64,000 nucleotides of DNA from contig NZ_VJYI01000030.1 in the NCBI RefSeq assembly GCF_008065375.1, forward strand, positions 1 through 64,000, written 5' to 3'. The stretch comes from Nonomuraea sp. SYSU D8015. Its GTDB lineage: Bacteria; Actinomycetota; Actinomycetes; Streptosporangiales; Streptosporangiaceae. A model generated the notes under the pieces. The model was not told where the DNA came from. It saw only the letters and a list, made by a program, of their open reading frames with translations, and ran no database searches. How positions within the stretch are numbered: the first letter of the stretch is position 1; every line of letters begins with the position of its first letter. Below are positions 40,976 through 50,345 of the stretch, in pieces. The position numbers and the translations under genes were made by a program.

Positions 40976-43330
40976 CTAGGCCGTGCGGTAAACGGCGATC
41001 TCGGTCATGGTCGGGGTGTACACCTCGGTCGGCAGCTGCCCGGTGAGCGCCACCCGGAGCCGTGACGTCGTGACGCTGCCGAAGCCGGTCACGGACAGGT
41101 CGTGGCCGATGCCGTCGGAGCGGCTCGCGAACGTCACCCAGGCGCCGGTCCCCGCATCCCATCGCTGCAGCTCGAACGAGCGGACCCGCGGGTTGGTGCC
41201 CGAGTCGGTGTACTCGTCGAGGTACACCTCGTCGAAGGTCGTGTCCGCGCCGAAGCCGACGTCGAGCGTGATCGGATAGCTCGCGTCGTCGGCCGCCGCC
41301 CAGCGGGTCGCCCGGTCGCCGTCGGTCAGCTTGTCCGCGGTGAGCGTGCCGCCCGCGCCCGGGTGGGTCGAGCTCGCGGTGACCGGTTTGCCGAGGGCCA
41401 GGTTGACCCGGTCGTCGCCCTCCTCCTCGATGGGGTCGTCATCGACCGGGTTGTCGACCTTCTCACCGATCGGGCTCTCCGCGATGCCGAGGTCCGGCGC
41501 GGCGCCGTAGTAGATGTGCGTGCCGAGGAAGTCCTCGGTGCCCAGGCGGGGGTTGTACCGGCCGGCGTCGATGAGCGGCGAGTCGTCGCGCAGCTTGAAG
41601 TGCGCCGCGGCCGTCCGGACCTGCTTCACGCCCAGCCCGGTGGGGTACTTCGCGGGGTCGCCGACGAACTTGGGATCGGCCCGCAGCTTGCGCCGGTCGG
41701 CCGGTTCCTGGCTGGAGGGGGTGCCGCTCGCCTCGTAGAAGTCGTTGTTGGAGAACACCGCGTTGCGCAGGGCTCCGGTGCGGCGATACCACGGCGTCGA
41801 TTTCGCGGTGGAGGTGTTGTAGAAGATGTTGTTCAGGAAGTAGACGGTGCTCAGGAACGTCTCGTCGTGGAAGTAGTCGAGCTCCGCGCCGTCGTAGACG
41901 AAGGTGTTGTTCACGAAGTAGGTCGGCGAGTAGTTCGTCGACAGCATGTTCTTCACGAGCACGCCGTTGTCGTTGACGCTCAGGTTGTAGCGGGCGACCG
42001 AGTTGGAGCTGTTGCCCATGTACGACATCCAGCCGGCCGGATTGTCGTGCGAGTAGTTGAACTGGTAGGTGACGTTGAAGTTCGTGTACTCCAGGTCCCA
42101 TGGAGTGCCGTCGAACTCGTTGTACGGGCCGCCGTAAACCTCGTTGTACTGCATCACCGAGTCGGCGCCCGCCCACAGATAGAGCGCGACCGACACCGAG
42201 CCATAGCGCTCGAGGAATCCGTTGACCTCGTTGTACTCGACCGTCATGTTCTTGGTGTTGGCCAGCTGGATCGCGCCCTGGCCGACGCTTTCCGCGTAGT
42301 TGTGGCCGATGTAGACGTCACGGCTGTACAGGTCGCGGGTGCGCACCCAGAGCTGTTCCCAGCCCTCGTGGAACTTCCCGCTCTCGTCGTACTGGCCGGA
42401 GGACGCTCCGTCGGCGCCGAACCAGTTGAAGGCGAACTGCACGGCGTGCAGCTCGACCTTCATGAAGGTGTTGTCCTCGATCCGGACGTCCTTGAAGTAG
42501 TAGCCGCCGGTGCCGTACTCCTTGTAGTTGCGGCTGCCGAAGACCTGGAAGTTGACGCCGCCGTAGTGGATCCGCTGCCAGTTGCTCGGGCCGTCGAGGT
42601 CGTGGACGTACACGTCGGAGATGCGGAAGTGGTCCATGATGCTGTCCGCGCCCGCCGGCAGCAGGTCGGCGTTGATCGAGACCATGATGCCGTCGCGAAC
42701 GTAGCGCCCGGTGGTGATGTCGGTCGCGAAGTCGTCGTCGTTCGACAGCTCGACGTTGTTGATCTCGAAGTGCTGCTGGTTGCGCAGCACGATGGCCCCG
42801 GTCAGGCCGACCGTGTCGGGGTTCTTCGTGCCGTCCGCCCGGAACGGGCTCGGCACCTTGCCGTTCGTCGCGATGTAGGGCTTGCGGGCGCGCGGGTCGC
42901 CGTACGCCGAGATGGTGATCGGCTTGCCCGCGCTGCCCGAGCCCTTCGGCCACAGCTGCTGGTCGTGCCACTGCTCGCCGGTCTTGAGCAGGATGCGGTC
43001 GCCGGGCCTGAACGTCGTCGCGTTCGCCTTGGCCAGGCTGCGCCAGGCGTTCCTCGGCGAGGTGCCGGGCGCGTTGTCGCGGCCGTTCGTGGCGTCGATG
43101 AAGTAGTCCCTGCCGCCCGTCGGGTTCGGCGTGTTGCCGGGCAGGTCCGGCTTGGCGGCGGCGGAGGCGCGCTCCGTGGCCGCGACGGCGGGTGCGGCCG
43201 GTGCGAGCAGCGCGGTGAGCAGCGCGGTGAGCAGGGCCGCGAGCAGGGCGGTCAGGCCCGTGCGCAGCGCCCGCACCGAAGGTCGTCGGCGGGCCGGTGC
43301 TATGGGGGGTGCGGTACCGACAGGTTTCAC
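40976..43330 (-). CDS. Secreted right-handed parallel beta-helix protein with F5/8 type C domain
   Basis: The 784-residue protein starts at GTG 43330, overlapping the PpiC-like stop (GTGA). A signal peptide of repetitive Leu-Thr-Ala-Leu character (about 18-50) leads to a polysaccharide-lyase/hydrolase-like beta-helix (about 75-610; many Asn-rich turns such as VEYNEVNGFLERYG, YFVNNTFVYDG, FLNNIFYN). An acidic linker (DDDPIEEEGDD) joins a C-terminal discoidin domain (LALGKPVTASST to the end). It probably acts on or binds an extracellular polysaccharide or glycan; no catalytic residues can be fixed. Last gene of the module A operon. Confidence 0.8.
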   Translation of the reverse strand: MKPVGTAPPIAPARRRPSVRALRTGLTALLAALLTALLTALLAPAAPAVAATERASAAAKPDLPGNTPNPTGGRDYFIDATNGRDNAPGTSPRNAWRSLAKANATTFRPGDRILLKTGEQWHDQQLWPKGSGSAGKPITISAYGDPRARKPYIATNGKVPSPFRADGTKNPDTVGLTGAIVLRNQQHFEINNVELSNDDDFATDITTGRYVRDGIMVSINADLLPAGADSIMDHFRISDVYVHDLDGPSNWQRIHYGGVNFQVFGSRNYKEYGTGGYYFKDVRIEDNTFMKVELHAVQFAFNWFGADGASSGQYDESGKFHEGWEQLWVRTRDLYSRDVYIGHNYAESVGQGAIQLANTKNMTVEYNEVNGFLERYGSVSVALYLWAGADSVMQYNEVYGGPYNEFDGTPWDLEYTNFNVTYQFNYSHDNPAGWMSYMGNSSNSVARYNLSVNDNGVLVKNMLSTNYSPTYFVNNTFVYDGAELDYFHDETFLSTVYFLNNIFYNTSTAKSTPWYRRTGALRNAVFSNNDFYEASGTPSSQEPADRRKLRADPKFVGDPAKYPTGLGVKQVRTAAAHFKLRDDSPLIDAGRYNPRLGTEDFLGTHIYYGAAPDLGIAESPIGEKVDNPVDDDPIEEEGDDRVNLALGKPVTASSTHPGAGGTLTADKLTDGDRATRWAAADDASYPITLDVGFGADTTFDEVYLDEYTDSGTNPRVRSFELQRWDAGTGAWVTFASRSDGIGHDLSVTGFGSVTTSRLRVALTGQLPTEVYTPTMTEIAVYRTA

Positions 43331-44319
43331 TGGTGCACATCCTCTGCGTTGATGGCGTCCACCGCCGCCGTGTCGACCTCGATGTCGCTGCCGGCCACTC
43401 GGCGCTGGAGGAACTGGTTGAACTTCTCCTCGATGAGCGACTGCCGGATGCGTCGGGAGTACTCGGCGAACGCCGCGTCCTCGTCGACGGTCTTGCCGTT
43501 GAGCTCGTAGAAGGTGATCTGGCCGGTGCCCGGCACCGGGGCGGAGATCCGGCCCGGCGAGAGCGTGCCGAGCACCGCCATGAGGTCCTGGTCGTGGGCG
43601 GCCGCGCCGCCGCCGTGGTGCGTGGCAGTCGTCAGCTTGGCGCCCGGTTCCCGGTCCGCGACCTCCGCCAGCCGGTCAGCCGCGGCCACCCGCCGCTGGA
43701 GCCCGGCCGCGTAGTCCGCGGAGGCGCCGTCGGGCACCGGCACCACGAGCTTGGAGTACGTGTATGTGGTCGCGTTGGCGCTCCAGGCGTCGCGGTCGGC
43801 GTCGAACGCCCGCCGGACGTCGGCGTCGGTGACCCGGAGCCTGCCGTCCTGGCTGAGCCGCTGCTTCAGCGCCGTGGTGAGCGCGGTGAGCCGGTGCGAG
43901 TAGTACTCCTCGGGGGAGAACTCCTTCAGGCCGTAGACGACCTCGCCCCTGGCGATGGCGGCGGCGCGCCGCTCGTTCTCGCCGGCCAGGTCGGCGAGGA
44001 AGTCCGCGTGGTCGGCGGAGTCGATCAGGCCCTCCTCCTCGGCGAGGACGAGCGTGGTCTTGTCCCGCCGGATCTCGTCGAGCGCGCGTCCCGCGAGCCG
44101 CTGGAGCGCGGTTCGACCGGTCCGGGCGACGGGGCCCTGCTGGTTGCGTAACTCGTTCTGGATGCGGGGCTCGAGCCGCCGCATGTGGAAGAGAAGCTCG
44201 TCGCGGGTCACGGCGTGCCCGTCGATGGAGGCGACAGCGTCGGTGCGGTGGGTGAGCGCCACGCCGGTGACCACCAGAGCGGCCAAGGCGGTCAGCACGC
44301 CGGCGAACAGGATCTTCAT
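43327..44319 (-). CDS. SurA/PpiC-like peptidyl-prolyl isomerase family protein, membrane-anchored
   Basis: With ATG at 44319 the protein has 330 residues: an N-terminal signal anchor (ILFAGVLTALAALVVTGVAL), a SurA-N-like helical part (IDGHAVTRDELLFHMRR, NQQGPVARTG) and a parvulin-like region (about 190-300; FSPEEYYSHRLT, ISAPVPGTGQITFYELNGK). No lipobox Cys, so it is anchored by the helix. It overlaps both neighbours by four bases, so it is made with the beta-helix protein and fucosidase; a dedicated foldase for the exported beta-helix protein is a reasonable guess. Confidence 0.65.
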   Translation of the reverse strand: MKILFAGVLTALAALVVTGVALTHRTDAVASIDGHAVTRDELLFHMRRLEPRIQNELRNQQGPVARTGRTALQRLAGRALDEIRRDKTTLVLAEEEGLIDSADHADFLADLAGENERRAAAIARGEVVYGLKEFSPEEYYSHRLTALTTALKQRLSQDGRLRVTDADVRRAFDADRDAWSANATTYTYSKLVVPVPDGASADYAAGLQRRVAAADRLAEVADREPGAKLTTATHHGGGAAAHDQDLMAVLGTLSPGRISAPVPGTGQITFYELNGKTVDEDAAFAEYSRRIRQSLIEEKFNQFLQRRVAGSDIEVDTAAVDAINAEDVHQ

Positions 44320-45776
44320 GAGGCCGCCCCGATCGCGGCCACGCGGGCGACGACGGGCGTGTCCCTGGCCTCGGGCACCTCGACCAGCACGGCGTCCACC
44401 TCGGCCGGCGGGAACGTCAGGATGCGCTGGTATCCCACCGCGTTCGCCTCGGCGAGGGTCGTCCACCGGCCGTCCCTGCGGCCCCGGACGACCACGTGCT
44501 CGATGCGCTGCCCCTGCGTGATGTCCTCACCCACGGCGACCGCCTCGACCCGGCGCGGCCGGGCGAACGCGAGGGTCACGGCGGGCAGGGGGTCGGCGTC
44601 GTCCGGCCGCCACGGCGTGCGGCCCGTGCCGGGCCACGCGGTCGCGACGTCGCCCGGGGCCCCGGACGACACCGTCGCGGTGGCCTCGACGCGCCGCGCG
44701 CGGAAGTCCTCGATGCGCCGCCCGAGCCGCTCCAGCACCGCCACGTCGGCGTCCCGCAGCCGCCCGTCACGGGCCGGCGGGACGTTGAGCAGGAAGCAGG
44801 AGTTGCCGCCGACGGCACGCAGATAGATGGCGAACAGCTCGTCCGCGGAGCGGACCGAGGCGTCCTCGCCCGGGTGGTGGAACCATCCGGGCCGGATCGA
44901 GGTGTTCACCTCGGCCGGGTACCAGATGAGGTCGTCTGCTCTTATCGGCTCGGGAGCCCCGCTCCCTTCGAAGTGCCCTGCCAGGGCGGCGCGGCTGCCG
45001 AGGTCGCGGTCGTCGCTGCGGACGAGCCGGGCGAAGGCGCCGTCGTCCGCCTGCTGCGAGCGCTCCGCGATCCGCTCGGCGTCCCGCAGGGCCCGCGGGA
45101 CCACGCTCCACTCGTCGGGGCGGGTGTCCCCGGCCTCGTTGCCGCACCAGCGGACGTCGGGTCCGCACACGCTGATGACCGCGTCCGGCTGCAGCTCGCG
45201 CACCACCGCGTAGTACCGCTCCCAGTCGTACACCTGGCGCTTTCCGTCCGGGCCCTCGCCGTTCGCGCCGTCCAGCCACACCGAGAACACCGGCCCGTAC
45301 CGGGTGAGCAGCTCGGTGAGCTGGGCCACGTAGAAGTCGTCGTACGCCGTGCCGCTGCCGTAGGACGCCTCGGCGCGGTCCCAGGGCGACAGGTAGATCC
45401 CGAACCGCAGACCGTGCCGCCGGGCCGCGCCGGCGACCTCCGCGACCACGTCGCCCTTCCCGCCGCGCCAGGGCGACGAGGCCACCGTGTACGTCGTGAC
45501 GTCGCTGGGCCACAGGCAGAAGCCGTCGTGGTGCTTGCAGGTGAGGATCACGCCGGTCATCCCGGCGGCCTTGAGCGCCGTGATCCACTGGTCGGCGTCG
45601 AGCCCGGCCGGGTCGAAGACGGCCGGGTCGTCGCGCCCGTCGCCCCACTCCCGGTCCGTCATCGTGTTCATGCCGAAGTGGATGAACCCGTAGAACTCCA
45701 TCGCCTGCCACGCGAGCTGGCGCTTGCTCGGCCGGACCGCGGCCAGCGCGCGTCCGGCCGACGCCCCCGCGATCAC
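44316..45776 (-). CDS. Alpha-L-fucosidase (GH29)
   Basis: From GTG at 45776 the protein has 486 residues and no signal peptide, so it acts in the cytoplasm on imported sugars. GH29 marks: GFIHFGMNTMTDREWG, ILTCKHHDGFCLW, FGIYLSPWDR and VFSVWLDGANGEG (nucleophile Asp). The C-terminal about 120 residues form a beta-sandwich. The start overlaps the stop of a 59-residue gene (GTGA) and the end overlaps the PpiC-like start (ATGA). A longer frame to 45854 would overlap that small gene and is rejected. Confidence 0.88.
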   Translation of the reverse strand: MIAGASAGRALAAVRPSKRQLAWQAMEFYGFIHFGMNTMTDREWGDGRDDPAVFDPAGLDADQWITALKAAGMTGVILTCKHHDGFCLWPSDVTTYTVASSPWRGGKGDVVAEVAGAARRHGLRFGIYLSPWDRAEASYGSGTAYDDFYVAQLTELLTRYGPVFSVWLDGANGEGPDGKRQVYDWERYYAVVRELQPDAVISVCGPDVRWCGNEAGDTRPDEWSVVPRALRDAERIAERSQQADDGAFARLVRSDDRDLGSRAALAGHFEGSGAPEPIRADDLIWYPAEVNTSIRPGWFHHPGEDASVRSADELFAIYLRAVGGNSCFLLNVPPARDGRLRDADVAVLERLGRRIEDFRARRVEATATVSSGAPGDVATAWPGTGRTPWRPDDADPLPAVTLAFARPRRVEAVAVGEDITQGQRIEHVVVRGRRDGRWTTLAEANAVGYQRILTFPPAEVDAVLVEVPEARDTPVVARVAAIGAAS

Positions 45777-45952
45777 CGGAACCGCCGGTTGTACGAGGCG
45801 AGCACGGCCAGCAGCCCGCCCAGCGCGGCCAGCATGATCGCCAGGCTGCCCCACCCGGTCGTCGTCCGCGCGGCGACGACGACGGCGACGCAGCCGGCCA
45901 CGGCGAGCGTCCTGGCGGTGACGAGCAGCACGCTGCGCGTCGATTCCTTCAT
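45773..45952 (-). CDS. 59-residue two-helix membrane protein in the sugar operon
   Basis: ATG at 45952 has AAGGAG eight bases upstream. The product has two hydrophobic segments (VLLVTARTLAVAGCVAVVVA and IMLAALGGLLAVLAS) and a basic tail (YNRRFR). It fills the gap between the permease gene (13 bases away) and the fucosidase, with which it overlaps by GTGA. No family recognised. It may modify the transporter or be a short membrane anchor. Confidence 0.65.
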   Translation of the reverse strand: MKESTRSVLLVTARTLAVAGCVAVVVAARTTTGWGSLAIMLAALGGLLAVLASYNRRFR

Positions 45953-45964
45953 GATCAGGCTCCT

Positions 45965-46828
45965 TCAGCCCTTCACACCGCCGGAGGCCATGCCTTCGAT
46001 GAGCCGGCGTTGGATGAGCGCGTAGAAGATGAGGACGGGGACGATGACGATGACCATGCCGGCGTAGAGACGCCCGTAGTCGGCCGCAGCCTTCTGGGCG
46101 GTCATCAGGTTGAGCAGGCCCACCTGCAGCGTCTTGCCCTCGCCGGGGAGCAGGGTGAGCGCGATGATGAAGTCGTTCCAGTAGGCCAGGAAGTTGAACA
46201 GGATCACGGTGGTGAGCGCCGGGCGCGCCATCGGCAGCATGACCCTGGTCATGATCCGGACGCGGGACGCGCCGTCCAGGGCGGCCGCCTCCTCGTACTC
46301 GGCCGGTATCGACCGGAAATACGCGGTGAGCAGATAGATGGTGAACGGGATCGACGTGGCCGCGTAGACGAGCGACAGGATCCCGGGGTTGTCGATGAAG
46401 AAGCCGCCGGGCAGCACGTCGGCGAGGGCGCGGTCCCAGCCGACGAGCATGAGGAAGATCGGCACGACGATGTAGTTGACGTTGACGAACAACCCGGCCA
46501 GGAGCGCGACCTCCACGAGGCCGCGGCCGCGGAACTCGTACCGGGCGACGACATAGGCCGCCGGCACGGAGACCGCCAGGACGAACACCAGCCCGAGCAG
46601 CGTGACGAGCACCGAGGTGAGGAAGTACTGTCCCATGCGGGCGGTGACGAACGCGTCGGCGTAGTTCTGCAGGTGCGGGCCCTCCGGCAGCGCCCAGGGC
46701 GTGCCGAAGAACTCGCTCTTGCGCTTGAGTGAGGCGAACAGCACCCAGGCGAGCGGCACCGCGATGGCCAGCGCGATCGCGGTGACGAGGACGTAGGTCA
46801 GCGTCCGGCGCCAGTTGATCGTGGTCAT
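45965..46828 (-). CDS. ABC sugar importer permease, MalG type
   Basis: With ATG at 46828 the protein has 287 residues and six membrane helices. The EAA loop EYEEAAALDGASRVRIMTRV contacts the ATPase. It ends with SGGVKG as is usual for MalG-type permeases. It follows the MalF-type gene by 11 bases. No ATPase gene is in the operon, so a shared MsiK-type ATPase encoded elsewhere is likely (known in actinomycetes). Confidence 0.9.
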   Translation of the reverse strand: MTTINWRRTLTYVLVTAIALAIAVPLAWVLFASLKRKSEFFGTPWALPEGPHLQNYADAFVTARMGQYFLTSVLVTLLGLVFVLAVSVPAAYVVARYEFRGRGLVEVALLAGLFVNVNYIVVPIFLMLVGWDRALADVLPGGFFIDNPGILSLVYAATSIPFTIYLLTAYFRSIPAEYEEAAALDGASRVRIMTRVMLPMARPALTTVILFNFLAYWNDFIIALTLLPGEGKTLQVGLLNLMTAQKAAADYGRLYAGMVIVIVPVLIFYALIQRRLIEGMASGGVKG

Positions 46829-46839
46829 GGTGGCCGTCC

Positions 46840-47832
46840 TCAGAACTGGAGGGGCTCGCGCCGCGTCGCGCGGCTCACCAGGAGCGTGACCAGGAACGAG
46901 AACGCGAAGATGACGACGCCTATGGCCATGCCGTAGCCGTAGGAGGAGTTCGTGTAGGCCTGCTTGTACATGTAACTCAGCAGGACCTCGGAGGAGCCGT
47001 CGGGCCCGCCGCCGGTGAGCGCGCGGACCAGGACGAAGCTGAGGTTGACCGCGCTCATGACGAAGAACGTCAGCGTCGTGCGGAGGTTCTGCCAGATGAG
47101 CGGCAGCGTGATGGCGAAGAACTGCCGGCCGGCGGAGGCGCCGTCGAGCGCGGAGGCCTCGTAGAGCTCCTCCGGGATGCTCGCCATGCCGGACATGTAG
47201 AGGACCATGTAGTAGCCGAGCGACTGCCACACCATCGCGATCGCGACGGACCAGAGCACGAGCTGCTGGTCGCCGAGCCAGACCTGCCGCAGCGCGTCGA
47301 GCGAGAGCAGCCGCAGGGCGCCGTTGAGCAGGCCGTTCTCCTGGTCCAGGACGGCGGAGAAGATCGCCGCGATCACGACCACGGACAACACGCTCGGGAC
47401 GTAGAGGATGAACCGGTAGAGGGTACGCCCCCGCAGGCGTTGCCGGGTCATGATCGCGGCGAGGAACAGGCCCAGGCCCATCGTCACGACGGTCACGACG
47501 ACCAGGAGCGCGACGGTGTTCTGGAACGCCCGGACGAACTGCTCGTCGTCGAGGAGCCGGGCGAAGTTGTCCAGCCCCGTGAAGCGCATGTCCGGGGAGA
47601 AGCCGCTCCAGGTGTAGAACGACATCCGGAACACGTTCACGGTCGGCACGACCATGAAGACCGCGAACAGGACGAGCGCGGGCAGGAGGCAGGCGAGCAC
47701 GAAGACGCCGTCGCCGCGCCGGCGGCCGCCACCGGCCCGGGGACGCCCGCCGGAGGGCGCCGCGACGGGCGCGCGGCCCGCCGAGCCCGAGGGGGTGGAG
47801 ACGGCCGTCCCGCCGACGGGCACGTCAGCCAC
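46840..47832 (-). CDS. ABC sugar importer permease, MalF type
   Basis: A 330-residue protein: a cytoplasmic Pro/Gly/Arg-rich N-tail of about 40 residues and six helices, with the EAA loop ELYEASALDGASAGRQFFAI. It overlaps the solute-binding-protein gene by eight bases, indicating coupling. Pairs with the MalG-type permease. Confidence 0.9.
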   Translation of the reverse strand: MADVPVGGTAVSTPSGSAGRAPVAAPSGGRPRAGGGRRRGDGVFVLACLLPALVLFAVFMVVPTVNVFRMSFYTWSGFSPDMRFTGLDNFARLLDDEQFVRAFQNTVALLVVVTVVTMGLGLFLAAIMTRQRLRGRTLYRFILYVPSVLSVVVIAAIFSAVLDQENGLLNGALRLLSLDALRQVWLGDQQLVLWSVAIAMVWQSLGYYMVLYMSGMASIPEELYEASALDGASAGRQFFAITLPLIWQNLRTTLTFFVMSAVNLSFVLVRALTGGGPDGSSEVLLSYMYKQAYTNSSYGYGMAIGVVIFAFSFLVTLLVSRATRREPLQF

Positions 47833-49153
47833 CCGCCTGACGCAGCTTCTCGCTGGCGTCGTTGAGCGCGGCCTGCCACTGGTCCTCGGTCTTGTCGCCG
47901 CTGATGATGCTGTTGGCGGTGTCGAAGAGCGTGGCCTTGATGTCGACGCCCGCGACGGGCGCGGTGCCCGCGAACCCGCCGACGAGCGCGGCGACCGACG
48001 GGTCCTCGTAGACCTTGTAGAACTCGGCGTTCTCCCCGGACAGGCTGCTCGTGATGCCCTGGATCGGCTGGATCGCGTCCGACTTGGCGAAGATCTTCGC
48101 CGCCGCGTCGGAGTACAGGTAGGCGATGAACTCCTTCGCCGCGTCCTTGTTCTTGGCCGCGGCGGGGATCCAGACCGACTCGACCGACGTGGTGATGTAG
48201 CGCTTGCCGCCCGGGGTGACGGCCGGCAGCGGCGTCAGGCCCCACTGGAAGCCGTCGGCGCGCGGGGCGTCGGCCATCTCGCCGACGACCCAGGTGCCGT
48301 TCGGCATGAACAGCGCCTTGTTGTCGAGGACCGCCTGCTGGTTCTTGGTGAAGTCCTGCTCGTTGGCGTACCCGACCGTGGTCGGCGCGGCGTACTTCAG
48401 CAGCCGGGTGGTGAGGTCGAGGACCTGCCGGGCCTGCGGGGTCTGCCAGACGCCCTGCTTGTACGTCATGACGTCGGTGTAGAACTGCTCCCCGCCGACG
48501 TCGGCGAGCAGCGCGAAGAAGAACGAGTCGAGGTACCCGGCGGTCGGGTACGTGAACAGCGCGATCTTCTCCTTCTTGGCCGTCTCCCCGAGCGCGAACA
48601 TCTCGTCCCAGGTGGCCGGGACCTTCCACCCCTTCTGGGCGAACAGGCCCTTGTTGTAGACGAGCCCGGTCGGCGCGTAGTACATCGGCATCAGGTACGT
48701 CTGGTCCGTGCCGTAGGGGTTGGTGTTGAGGTTTCCGACGATGCCGTTGATGAGCTTGTCCCCGACGGTCTTGTCCTCGCCGGGGACCTTCGCCTTCAGC
48801 ACGGGCGTGAGGTCCTCGAGGGCCTTGTCCTTCACGAGGGTCTCGGTGAGCGCGGCCTTGCGGCCCTGACCGAGCACCACGACGTCGGGGAAGCGCCCGG
48901 CCTTCATGTTCGGGGTGATCTCGTCCTCGATGCTCTTCGAGATCTGCAACTGCACGTCGACGTCGGGGTTCGCGGCCTCGTACGCCTGGATGACCTCGGC
49001 GTACATGTCCCGGCCGTAGCCGCCTTCGAGGGCGGCGACGCTCAGGGTGGTCTTGCCGCCGGAGGCCGAGCCGTCCCCGTCGGCGGCCGAGCAGCCGGTG
49101 AGCAGTCCGAGCGCCGTTACGGCGGCGCCCGCCAGGACGAGTGATCTCCTCAT
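47825..49153 (-). CDS. ABC sugar importer substrate-binding lipoprotein
   Basis: The 442-residue protein has a lipoprotein signal ending LGLLTGC (Cys about residue 22) and the family-1 extracellular solute-binding fold (IQAYEAANPDVDVQLQIS, FPDVVVLGQGRK, YFVPTG-like YAPTGLVYNK). It should capture an oligosaccharide for the two permeases. First gene of the operon, preceded by the LacI operator at 49232. Confidence 0.9.
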   Translation of the reverse strand: MRRSLVLAGAAVTALGLLTGCSAADGDGSASGGKTTLSVAALEGGYGRDMYAEVIQAYEAANPDVDVQLQISKSIEDEITPNMKAGRFPDVVVLGQGRKAALTETLVKDKALEDLTPVLKAKVPGEDKTVGDKLINGIVGNLNTNPYGTDQTYLMPMYYAPTGLVYNKGLFAQKGWKVPATWDEMFALGETAKKEKIALFTYPTAGYLDSFFFALLADVGGEQFYTDVMTYKQGVWQTPQARQVLDLTTRLLKYAAPTTVGYANEQDFTKNQQAVLDNKALFMPNGTWVVGEMADAPRADGFQWGLTPLPAVTPGGKRYITTSVESVWIPAAAKNKDAAKEFIAYLYSDAAAKIFAKSDAIQPIQGITSSLSGENAEFYKVYEDPSVAALVGGFAGTAPVAGVDIKATLFDTANSIISGDKTEDQWQAALNDASEKLRQAGG

Positions 49154-49231
49154 GGTTCTGGGATCCTTCCCGTGGACAGCTGCCCACCTGGGGGGTGGAG
49201 GAACGGAGTCCGGGTCCGGACGTTGTTACAG

Positions 49232-49246
49232 TGGCATCGATAACAT
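49232..49246. promoter_or_regulatory. LacI-type operator, copy 1 (before the module A operon)
   Basis: TGGCATCGATAACAT, an imperfect palindrome centred on ATCGAT, 79 bases upstream of the binding-protein start. The same 15 bases recur at 50356-50370. Both copies are also preceded by TTGTTAC. Confidence 0.75.
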
Positions 49247-49287
49247 GGACGGCGCAAGAGGCACTTCAGAAACGGCCGGCGCGCGGC

Positions 49288-50304
49288 TCAGGAACGACGC
49301 GGCGGCGCCGTGGACTCGCGGATCGACAGCGACGCCGTCACGAGGGAGTCGCCGGCGCCGGCACCGCGCAGCAGCAGGGCGACGGCGGCCGCGCCGGAGC
49401 GGTAGAAGTCCTGCCGCACGGTGGTGAGCGGCGGGTGGCAGTAGGCCGCCAGGGCGATGTCGTCGACGCCCACGATGGACACGTCCCCGGGCACCGACCG
49501 GCCGCGCTCGCGCAGCGCGCGGATCACCCCGAAGGCCATCTCGTCGCTGGCGGCGAAGACGGCGGTCACGTCCGGGATCATCGCGAGGACCTGCCCCTGC
49601 CGGTATCCCGAGCCGGGCGACCAGTCGCCCTCCAGCGGGGGAGGCGCCTCGATCCCGGCCGCGGCCAGGCACTCCTGCCAGCCCTCCCGCCGCTGACGCG
49701 CCTCGATCCACTCGTCCGGGCCCGACACGTGCCACACCTGGCGGTGCCCGAGGTCGAGCAGGTGCTGGGTGGCGATGCGGCCCGCCTCCTTCTGGTCGAT
49801 CCCGAGCACCCGGGCGCTCGCGGTGCGGGAGCCGTCGAGCGTGACAGTGGGGATGTCGCGGGTGATGTCCTCCATCTTCTGGGTGACGGAGATGAGCGGC
49901 ACGGCGATGACGATGCCGTCGACCCCCTGGTCGGCGAGCTTGGACAGGGAACGCTCCATCAGGCCGGTGTCGAGCCTGGCGATGGTCGCGATGCTCACCG
50001 CGTAGCCGGCCTCGCCGGCGGCCGCCTCGACGCCGGCGGTCACCGCCGAGCGCGAGTAGTAGCCGCCGGACTGCAGCAGCACCAGCCCGATGGTGTGGCT
50101 CTGCCCGGAGGAGAGCACCCGGGCGGCGTTGTTGAAGCGGTAGCCGAGCTGCTCCACCGCGGCCAGCACGCGCTTCCTGGTCTCCGGGTTGACGTTCGGC
50201 GAGTCGCGGAGCGCGCGTGAGACCGTCTGTGCCGAAACCCCGGCGGTCCTGGCCACGTCAGCCATGCTCGGCTGCCTCCTGGGCCGCGCGGTGGCCTTGG
50301 TCAT
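49288..50304 (-). CDS. LacI-family repressor of module A
   Basis: A 338-residue regulator. The N-terminal HTH (MADVARTAGVSAQTVSRALR, residues 14-33) and hinge helix (NAARVLSSGQSHTIGLVL) lead to a periplasmic-binding-like domain that senses a sugar. It sits between the importer operon (same strand, downstream) and the divergent galactosidase. Identical operators lie before both, so it probably represses both and itself. Confidence 0.92.
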   Translation of the reverse strand: MTKATARPRRQPSMADVARTAGVSAQTVSRALRDSPNVNPETRKRVLAAVEQLGYRFNNAARVLSSGQSHTIGLVLLQSGGYYSRSAVTAGVEAAAGEAGYAVSIATIARLDTGLMERSLSKLADQGVDGIVIAVPLISVTQKMEDITRDIPTVTLDGSRTASARVLGIDQKEAGRIATQHLLDLGHRQVWHVSGPDEWIEARQRREGWQECLAAAGIEAPPPLEGDWSPGSGYRQGQVLAMIPDVTAVFAASDEMAFGVIRALRERGRSVPGDVSIVGVDDIALAAYCHPPLTTVRQDFYRSGAAAVALLLRGAGAGDSLVTASLSIRESTAPPRRS

Positions 50305-50345
50305 GGCGCTCCTCTCACCCTGCCGTGATCTGAATCATTGCGTCC

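Noticed and set aside
41102..43510. An 802-codon plus-strand frame opposite the beta-helix gene
   Set aside because: Shadow of the minus-strand gene; Val/Arg/Asp-rich without motifs.
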